Part shown: one piece after another, positions 1 through 4,249 of the stretch
Layout: every line of letters begins with the position of its first letter
How positions within the stretch are numbered: position 1 is the stretch's first letter
Assembly: GCA_027491845.1 (NCBI GenBank)
Contig: JAOZGF010000195.1
Location: 1 to 5,336, forward strand
Reading direction: 5' to 3'
Length of the DNA: 5,336 bases
Origin: Thermoproteota archaeon
Lineage (GTDB): Archaea; Korarchaeota; JAOZGF01
Notes under the pieces: model-generated
Database searches by the model: none
The model's input: the letters and a program-made list of their open reading frames with translations, nothing else
What the model was told of the DNA's origin: nothing
Position numbers and translations under genes: made by a program

Positions 1-1
1 A

Positions 2-1015
2 AGACCCATTGAAATGGAGGCTCCGATCATCATCGGGGCAATGTCCTTTGGAGCTTTGAGTAAAAAAGCAAAGATAGCCATAGCTAAGGCAGCTTCAAGT
101 ATAGGTATCCCGGTAAATACAGGTGAGGGAGGAATGCTTCCTGAAGAAAGGGAAAACGCCTCCATCCTAATAGCTCAATATGCTTCAGGGAGATTCGGGG
201 TCTCAGCACAATATTTGCAGAGCGCTGACGCTGTTGAAATAAAAATTGGACAGGGAGCCAAGGCAGGTCAAGGAGGCTTACTGCTGGGTGAAAAGGTCAA
301 GGGAGAAATAGCCAAGATCAGAGGGATTCCTTCAGGAACAGATGCAGTTAGCCCTGCGAGACATTTAGACATTGTTGGCCCTGAAGACCTTAAAATGAAG
401 ATTGAACAACTAAGGGAGGTAACGGACTGGAAGGTTCCGATAATTGTTAAGTACTCAGCTGGCAGGGTTTCAGATGATGTCAAAATAGCTGCCAAAGCAG
501 GTGCAGACATCATAGTGATAGACGGGAAACAGGGAGGCACTGGAGCTGCTCCTGAAATAGTTCTTGAACACGCAGGGATCCCGACTGTTGCAGCTATAGT
601 TGAAGCAGACAGGGCCCTGAAAAAACTGAAGATGAGAAACCAGGTTAACCTAGTTGTTTCAGGCGGGATAAGAAATGGGGCGGATGTAGCTAAGGCGCTT
701 GCGTTAGGTGCTGATGCAGTAGCGATTTCAACCTCTGTCCTAGTTGCAATGGGCTGCCGCGTCTGCGGCCTTTGCTCGGAAGGAATATGTCCAAGGGGGA
801 TAGCTACTCAAGACGAAGATCTAACTAAGAGGCTTAACATCGATAAAGCGGCGAAGAGGGTTGAAAACTTCCTTAAGACAATGGTTGAAGAAATACAAAT
901 GCTAACCCAGCTTGCAGGAAAGACAGATGTAAGAAACCTAGAACCTGAAGACTTAAGGTCTCTGACAGTTAATGCATCAGCAATAACCGGAGTAAAACTC
1001 GTTGGCAGAGACTAA
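2..1015 (+). CDS. gltB: Glutamate synthase FMN-binding subunit (archaeal GltB2-like), 5'-partial
   Basis: The reading frame is open to the left window edge, and the residues before the first Met at 14 (RPIE) fit the family, so the gene is truncated and that Met is internal. Seen in the 337 visible residues: MSFGALS near the start, the GKQGGTGA loop at 175-182, and the phosphate-binding stretch SGGIRNGADVAKAL from 220, all typical of the FMN-binding TIM barrel. Cys252, Cys258 and Cys263 make the C-x5-C-x4-C pattern that holds the [3Fe-4S] cluster in glutamate synthases; Cys255 is an extra one. The C-terminus (ASAITGVKL) looks complete. In the family, this domain uses electrons from the Fe-S cluster to make glutamate from 2-oxoglutarate and ammonia in the cytoplasm. 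Archaea often encode the amidotransferase and GXGXG parts as separate genes, so these may lie upstream. A related N-methylglutamate synthase subunit is an alternative. Confidence 0.9.
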   Translation, partial: RPIEMEAPIIIGAMSFGALSKKAKIAIAKAASSIGIPVNTGEGGMLPEERENASILIAQYASGRFGVSAQYLQSADAVEIKIGQGAKAGQGGLLLGEKVKGEIAKIRGIPSGTDAVSPARHLDIVGPEDLKMKIEQLREVTDWKVPIIVKYSAGRVSDDVKIAAKAGADIIVIDGKQGGTGAAPEIVLEHAGIPTVAAIVEADRALKKLKMRNQVNLVVSGGIRNGADVAKALALGADAVAISTSVLVAMGCRVCGLCSEGICPRGIATQDEDLTKRLNIDKAAKRVENFLKTMVEEIQMLTQLAGKTDVRNLEPEDLRSLTVNASAITGVKLVGRD

Positions 1016-1053
1016 AAAAGTTATTTTTAGCGGGAATGAATCCTTACTTAACC

Positions 1054-1061
1054 TTTTTTTT
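1054..1061 (+). terminator. Oligo-T tract, likely archaeal terminator after the glutamate synthase gene
   Basis: Eight consecutive T residues lie 39 bases after the stop codon of the glutamate synthase gene, followed by more T-rich sequence to 1071. Archaeal RNA polymerase commonly stops at such tracts without a hairpin. The tract would be coding only if the methyltransferase started at the upstream ATG at 1036. Confidence 0.45.
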
Positions 1062-1077
1062 ATTTGATTTTCTAGAA

Positions 1078-1653
1078 ATGAACTCATTTAAAGCTTCTTT
1101 CTCCAAGAAAAAAGAAGTAATTAGAGAATACAACAGATCAGCTGTTTTCTATGACAAAAGATACCTTAACATTCAAAGAAACAAGCATCTTATCCTTTTA
1201 AAGGAACTTAAGCTGTCCTTTGAAAATGTTTTGGATTGTGGATGCGGTACAGGTGAGTTAGTCAAGTTGTTGGGTGGTGAGGCAAAGGACGTTGTAGGTG
1301 TAGACATATCCGTTAACATGCTTGAGATAGCTAAGAAAAAGAGCAGCGTACTAGCAAACGTAGACTTCGTGTGCGCCGACGCATGTTTCCTGCCTTTCAA
1401 GAGAGAAACATTCGGAAAAGTGTTTATTGTGACGGTTCTCCAAAACATTCCTGAGAAAAACCTACCTAACATGTTAAAAGAGGTACGTAGGGTAATGGGG
1501 AGAAAAGGGTTGGCAGGAGTTTCAGCTTTAAAGAAGACAATCGAGTTAAAAAAGGCAATAAAACTGTTTGAGAAAGCAGGTTTCAAAGTAAAGCGGCGTC
1601 TAAATATAAGGGAACTGGAAGATTACGTTTTTATCTTACAAAACCAGATTTAA
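1078..1653 (+). CDS. Class I SAM-dependent methyltransferase (Methyltransf_11/25 type)
   Basis: The protein has 191 residues with this start. Seen: the SAM-binding glycine loop LDCGCGTG at 52-59 (motif I), an acidic strand end GVDIS with Asp76 that should hold the ribose hydroxyls, and ADACFLPF with Asp101 (motif II, adenine side), followed by a VLQNI segment where many relatives have VLHH. These show a cytosolic Rossmann-fold methyltransferase; the substrate cannot be read from the sequence. An in-frame ATG at 1036 would add 14 residues, but that extension (MNPYLTFFLFDFLE) is translated from an oligo-T tract and does not resemble the family N-terminus, so I prefer the ATG at 1078. Neither start has a Shine-Dalgarno site, which fits a leaderless transcript. 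It lies 62 bases after the glutamate synthase gene, but the T tract between them argues against a shared operon. Confidence 0.85.
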   Translation: MNSFKASFSKKKEVIREYNRSAVFYDKRYLNIQRNKHLILLKELKLSFENVLDCGCGTGELVKLLGGEAKDVVGVDISVNMLEIAKKKSSVLANVDFVCADACFLPFKRETFGKVFIVTVLQNIPEKNLPNMLKEVRRVMGRKGLAGVSALKKTIELKKAIKLFEKAGFKVKRRLNIRELEDYVFILQNQI

Positions 1654-1820
1654 ACTCCACATTTTAACATGCCTTAAGAAGTTTTCAGGTGGATGAAGTT
1701 TTTTCACCTTATGAAAGGAGATTTTTACAGCTAACTCTGCTTGTATGCTTTAACCTTCAACTTTTAGCTTTAAAACGATGACTTTAGCTGTTTCAAGCCA
1801 CTCAAAAGTAATTACGCTTC
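1636..1820 (-). pseudogene. Decayed HEPN-like fragment (tentative)
   Basis: On the minus strand, one frame carries FEWLETAKVIVLKLKVEG, then a stop at 1752-1750, then QAELAVKISFHKVKKL and RHVKMWSLNLVL, ending at a stop at 1638-1636. The first part resembles the opening helix of small HEPN-domain proteins (WLExAK.. lineup). The second part vaguely resembles their AFHAxxALL and tHkgvxSLF stretches, but the key conserved residues cannot be confirmed. It follows the nucleotidyltransferase remnant in the same frame, about 60 bases on, so it could be the partner gene of an MNT/HEPN pair or a C-terminal extension of the same protein. Its end overlaps the 3' end of the convergent methyltransferase gene. 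The coding-like composition is clear, while the family call is inference. Confidence 0.35.
1699..1704 (+). terminator. Candidate oligo-T terminator after the methyltransferase gene
   Basis: A run of six T residues lies 46 bases after the methyltransferase stop, with another run of five at 1722-1726. This fits intrinsic termination in archaea. It is weak evidence, because the same bases may simply be lysine codons of the decayed minus-strand frame. Confidence 0.25.
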
Positions 1821-1884
1821 ATTCTCTAGGCAGGCTTGAAAAGCTTACATTCACGCCTCTTTTTCTAGTAAAACTAGCTTTCCT

Positions 1885-2234
1885 TCATTGATCTAAGACT
1901 TCCTTTTAGAAATCTTCTTCCGTGTAGAGTAGTATTCCATCACTTAATACGTCCAATAAAGAAGGCCTTGATTCCTTTGCTTCTCAGCCTTTATGGAAAC
2001 AAAACTGAGAAGGGAATTTATTTGAAAACGTTGAAATGTTCTTCTATGGTGTTGGCAAGAAGCATGTTTATCTTTTTGAGAAGCTCTTAAGGAAGTTCTG
2101 GAAGTCCCTAGGAAACAGTGGCATTCATATCCCTCTAACAGTTGAGCCTTCATCGCAATGCTGCCGAAAAACACAATTAAGAGACCAATCTGATCTTTTC
2201 TCTAGGCCTAACAACTTCCAACAATTTCCTTCAT
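1885..2234 (-). pseudogene. Decayed MNT-family nucleotidyltransferase
   Basis: Minus-strand fragments in three frames line up, in the right order, with a small MinD-free MNT-type nucleotidyltransferase (Pol beta fold). They are: PREKIRLVS (2206-2180); LIVFFGSIAM (about 2180-2151), matching the LFGSxARG substrate loop; DMNATVS (2131-2111), matching the SDIDVLVVS metal-binding strand but with the second Asp replaced by Asn; GLPELP then ELLKKINMLLANTIEEHF (2107-2030); and SLLDVLSDGILLY (1962-1924), matching the PLLLDxLEDGIxLYD segment. They are separated by frameshifts and by stops at 2179, 2110, 2089, 2020, 1908 and 1887. About 117 codons fit the family length of roughly 110-140. The GS motif is intact, but the gene cannot make a full protein. 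Intact relatives are often antitoxins of HEPN toxins or AMP-transferring enzymes. A start at ATG 2234 is suggested by position only. Confidence 0.68.
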
Positions 2235-2347
2235 GTCGGATGCCTGATGTAGAGTTTGAGCCTTTCTCCCTTGTTTATCTGAATTTTACATGGTCCCTCA
2301 AAGGTTAAGCCAGAGTCAAGGTCTAAACCAAGTAAACTTATAATTCT
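2231..2347 (-). pseudogene. Short coding-like tail fragment of unknown family
   Basis: Between stops at 2350-2348 and 2233-2231, a minus-strand frame reads RIISLLGLDLDSGLTFEG followed by PCKIQINKGERLKLYIRHPT. Codon choice (AGG, ATA, CTC, AAG) resembles the neighbouring genes. Its stop shares the ATGA at 2234-2231 with the possible start of the nucleotidyltransferase remnant, the way coupled genes often overlap. The first third overlaps the end of the endonuclease gene in another frame. I do not recognise a family. It could be the tail of a lost upstream partner gene or chance. Confidence 0.22.
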
Positions 2348-3422
2348 CTATTTTCCCATCTCTTTTTACCGTGGAAATTATGAATCTCTTCTTTACAGTT
2401 GTCGCAACCCTGCCAGCCCTGATTAACTCAATGGGTGTGAAAACAGAGTCTTCAGAGAAGACATGGCACATGAAAGGGGCGTGATCTATGCCTGGCCCAT
2501 ACCTGTAAATGATGAAATCCACTCCAAACTTTGATCCCGCCTTGACAATAAACCCCTTATCCCTCCAGTAGTTATAGGTTACACATCTCTCATGGAATCT
2601 TTCCCTGTATCTTGAAACCTTTGTAATGAACTCTTCATGACTCAGCTTCTTCCCTGTTTCTTGATCATAAACCTCTAACTTGTTTTTCTGTAAGAGATAA
2701 TTTGCCTCGTAAAGGGATAATTGTGAAGGAGAATCAAACTTTTTCGTTTTAGGTTTCCTTATGCCGATTGGATGTCCAAAGTAGCCTTCTGCATAAATGC
2801 TTTGTGAATCTTCAATATCCCACACAATTAGGCGGTCGAATGTTAAGTAGGCCTTTACAGGCTTAAAATTAAGTGAAACTTCCCTTATAGTCGGCAAATC
2901 AATTAACCTGGAAACATAGTAGGATATTATTCCTTCATCGTCTATTATGCCCATTAAAAGGACTTTTCTCAGCGCCATAGCTCTTTTAACTGCTTCAGTG
3001 AATTCAGAAATGCTCATTGGCTTGTCTTCAGACACAACATAAACCAAATGTCTAGAATAAGATTTTTCATCTATGTAACCCCTCGGGAACAACCTCATCA
3101 TGGGCTTAGGACCCATCCTCACAACTCTACCCCTATTCCTTAAGTCAAGGTAGACGAGGTAAGAGAGGAACTTGTCTTGTGAGAAACCTGTTTTCTGGAG
3201 AACCTCAGGTGGCTGAAGTTCTTTTCCGGAATCAGGAGACAATATTTTGGCCTTATTCATCCTGTGAAGGTAAAGAACCTCCACAATATCTAACTCCAGC
3301 ATCCCACCGTTAACTTCGAACCCGTACCCCCTCTCTTTCAACAATTCTATGGTTTCACCGTCTTTAACATACATTTTTCCGTTTTCAAAGTAGCATTTCA
3401 CCAAAACCTCTGACCACTCCAT
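2316..3422 (-). CDS. endA: tRNA-intron (splicing) endonuclease EndA, two-repeat form
   Basis: EndA cuts the bulge-helix-bulge at exon-intron junctions of precursor tRNAs and rRNAs, leaving 2',3'-cyclic phosphate ends. The 368-residue protein holds two tandem copies of the family fold. Repeat 1 (about 25-180) has the N-domain LLKERGYGFEV...LELDIVEVLYL and a degenerate catalytic half. Repeat 2 (about 210-368) has AEGYFGHP, the linker YRERFHERCVTYNYWRDKGF, then KFGVDFIIYRYGPGIDHAP. Catalytic residues inferred by family spacing are Tyr306, His314 and Lys345. In repeat 1 the matching positions are Leu111, Ser122 and Lys153, so only the Lys survives. This is the homodimer (alpha2) architecture known from Archaeoglobus, but longer than its roughly 305 residues. 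I chose ATG 3422, which has GGTGG eight bases upstream; a GTG at 3434 would add four residues. It is divergent from the CPBP protease gene. Confidence 0.93.
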   Translation of the reverse strand: MEWSEVLVKCYFENGKMYVKDGETIELLKERGYGFEVNGGMLELDIVEVLYLHRMNKAKILSPDSGKELQPPEVLQKTGFSQDKFLSYLVYLDLRNRGRVVRMGPKPMMRLFPRGYIDEKSYSRHLVYVVSEDKPMSISEFTEAVKRAMALRKVLLMGIIDDEGIISYYVSRLIDLPTIREVSLNFKPVKAYLTFDRLIVWDIEDSQSIYAEGYFGHPIGIRKPKTKKFDSPSQLSLYEANYLLQKNKLEVYDQETGKKLSHEEFITKVSRYRERFHERCVTYNYWRDKGFIVKAGSKFGVDFIIYRYGPGIDHAPFMCHVFSEDSVFTPIELIRAGRVATTVKKRFIISTVKRDGKIENYKFTWFRP

Positions 3423-3430
3423 TTGCCATG

Positions 3431-3435
3431 CCACC
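3431..3435 (-). promoter_or_regulatory. Ribosome binding site for endA
   Basis: GGTGG on the minus strand lies eight bases before the ATG at 3422. This supports that ATG over the GTG at 3434, which sits inside the site itself. Confidence 0.45.
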
Positions 3436-3459
3436 GCTGAGTTCTCACTTTTCGGCCAA

Positions 3460-3468
3460 CTTAAATAG
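3460..3468 (+). promoter_or_regulatory. TATA-like box for the CPBP protease gene
   Basis: CTTAAATAG resembles the archaeal box A. A transcript starting the usual 25 or so bases downstream, near 3490, would have a leader of about 30 bases carrying the GGAGGT site and the TTG start at 3521. The element excludes the upstream ATG at 3428 from such a transcript. Confidence 0.4.
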
Positions 3469-3471
3469 TAT

Positions 3472-3481
3472 TATTTTAAAG
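3472..3481 (-). promoter_or_regulatory. TATA-like box for endA
   Basis: Read on the minus strand this is CTTTAAAATA, close to the archaeal box A. Initiation about 25 bases downstream, near 3450, would give a leader of about 28 bases before ATG 3422, including its GGTGG site. It lies four bases from the oppositely facing box of the protease gene. Confidence 0.4.
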
Positions 3482-3508
3482 TTGTTAAATAATTTGGGTT
3501 GTGAAGTC

Positions 3509-3514
3509 GGAGGT
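3509..3514 (+). promoter_or_regulatory. Strong Shine-Dalgarno site that sets the protease start at TTG
   Basis: GGAGGT is a full match to the archaeal anti-Shine-Dalgarno core and lies six bases before the in-frame TTG at 3521. No comparable site precedes the ATG at 3428, so the TTG is the better start. Confidence 0.65.
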
Positions 3515-3520
3515 TCTTTA

Positions 3521-4249
3521 TTGTCTCAAGAACGCTTGGTGAGGCATGACAGAAGAGATGGAATGCTTATTATCGGAGTAACAATTGCAGCGTTTGTTTC
3601 AATAAACGTTTTAGACTTAATTGTTTTAACAGCTTATCTCCTTTATACTGGCAAGGTAAACGTTGTTGAGGCTTTAAAAGAAACCATTTTAATCCAAATA
3701 ATCTTGAACGAACTAACCTTGTTCTTTTGGTTCCTTGCCTCAGCCAAGCACTTGTTCCAGAAAAACATTAAGTATTTCTATGGCGAATCAGCTGCTTTGC
3801 GGAAAGAAATCCTAATTGGACTAGGGATCGGCCTCACAGGCTTCTTTCTCGCAACCCTAACTGCAGCATTTATAGAGAGAGTTACAGGTTTTAAGGTTCC
3901 CACATATTTTATAGAAGTCTTTAAGCCAACCTCCATGGAAAACTTGCTTGTTTGGATACTTACCATTTGGTTTTTGGTTGCCCCCGTTGAGGAATTGTTT
4001 TTTAGAGGCTTAATTCAAACAGTTATGGAAGGATGGAGAGGTGGTTTTTTCGGAGTAAGTGTTTCATCTCTGATCTTTGGTTTAATCCATTTCAGCCCAG
4101 ACCTCTGGCCTAGGTCAATTGTCGTATTTATCTTAGGCATACTCTACGGCTCAGTTTTCCATCAAAGGAAAAACATTTCTTCCTGCTGGGTAGCTCACGG
4201 GATTAATGACACGATCGTTTCCCTAATGCTGTTTTTCCTGCAGGCTTAA
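3521..4249 (+). CDS. CPBP family intramembrane metalloprotease (CAAX/Rce1-like, PF02517 type)
   Basis: The product is a 242-residue integral membrane protein. Seven hydrophobic stretches lie at about 16-42, 57-78, 97-117, 141-163, 175-192, 199-213 and 221-241. The three family motifs are present: EELFFR with Glu157, Glu158 and Arg162 (EExxxR), FGLIH with Phe186 and His190 (FxxxH), and HGIND with His226 and Asp230 (HxxxN/D). The catalytic Glu157 and the histidines suggest an active enzyme. The eukaryotic relative Rce1 cleaves prenylated CAAX proteins; for most archaeal members the substrate is unknown, and some bacterial members act in peptide processing or bacteriocin self-immunity. The start is TTG at 3521, directly after GGAGGT; a longer frame from ATG 3428 would add 31 residues that run through the promoter region and look non-coding. 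The gene diverges from endA and converges on the S-layer-like gene with a four-base stop overlap. Confidence 0.9.
   Translation: MSQERLVRHDRRDGMLIIGVTIAAFVSINVLDLIVLTAYLLYTGKVNVVEALKETILIQIILNELTLFFWFLASAKHLFQKNIKYFYGESAALRKEILIGLGIGLTGFFLATLTAAFIERVTGFKVPTYFIEVFKPTSMENLLVWILTIWFLVAPVEELFFRGLIQTVMEGWRGGFFGVSVSSLIFGLIHFSPDLWPRSIVVFILGILYGSVFHQRKNISSCWVAHGINDTIVSLMLFFLQA

Noticed and set aside
14..16. ATG at 14 as the true start of the glutamate synthase gene
   Set aside because: The frame is open to the window edge, the preceding residues fit the family, and the protein would lack its usual N-terminal part.
1173..1586. Long minus-strand frame opposite the methyltransferase
   Set aside because: The plus strand has clear SAM-binding motifs; the antisense product has no family features.
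1980..2012. Perfect 8-base inverted repeat (CTTCTCAG / CTGAGAAG) with a 17-base loop
   Set aside because: It is short, has a long loop, has no T tract behind it and lies inside the decayed gene. A chance match is likely and I see no partner repeat elsewhere.
1944..2174. A 76-codon minus-strand open frame beginning at GTG 2174
   Set aside because: Only its first residues (FFGSIAM) belong to the nucleotidyltransferase; after that it leaves the family frame. It is a piece of the pseudogene and not a separate small gene.
2036..2308. A 90-codon open frame on the plus strand in the gene-free region
   Set aside because: Its product has no recognisable motif and is rich in Ser, Gln, Cys and Phe, unlike the neighbours. 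The minus strand of the same bases carries nucleotidyltransferase motifs, so this is a chance antisense frame.
1654..2315. Possible RNA gene, C/D-box guide RNA, CRISPR array or insertion sequence in the long gap
   Set aside because: No tRNA-like arms or TpsiC-loop sequence, no paired C (RTGATGA) and D (CTGA) boxes at guide-RNA spacing, no regularly spaced repeats and no terminal inverted repeats or target duplications were found. A CGATGA at 1776 has no matching D box.
3778..3966. Minus-strand frame inside the CPBP protease gene
   Set aside because: It is antisense to membrane segments of a motif-complete gene and has no start signal or recognisable product.
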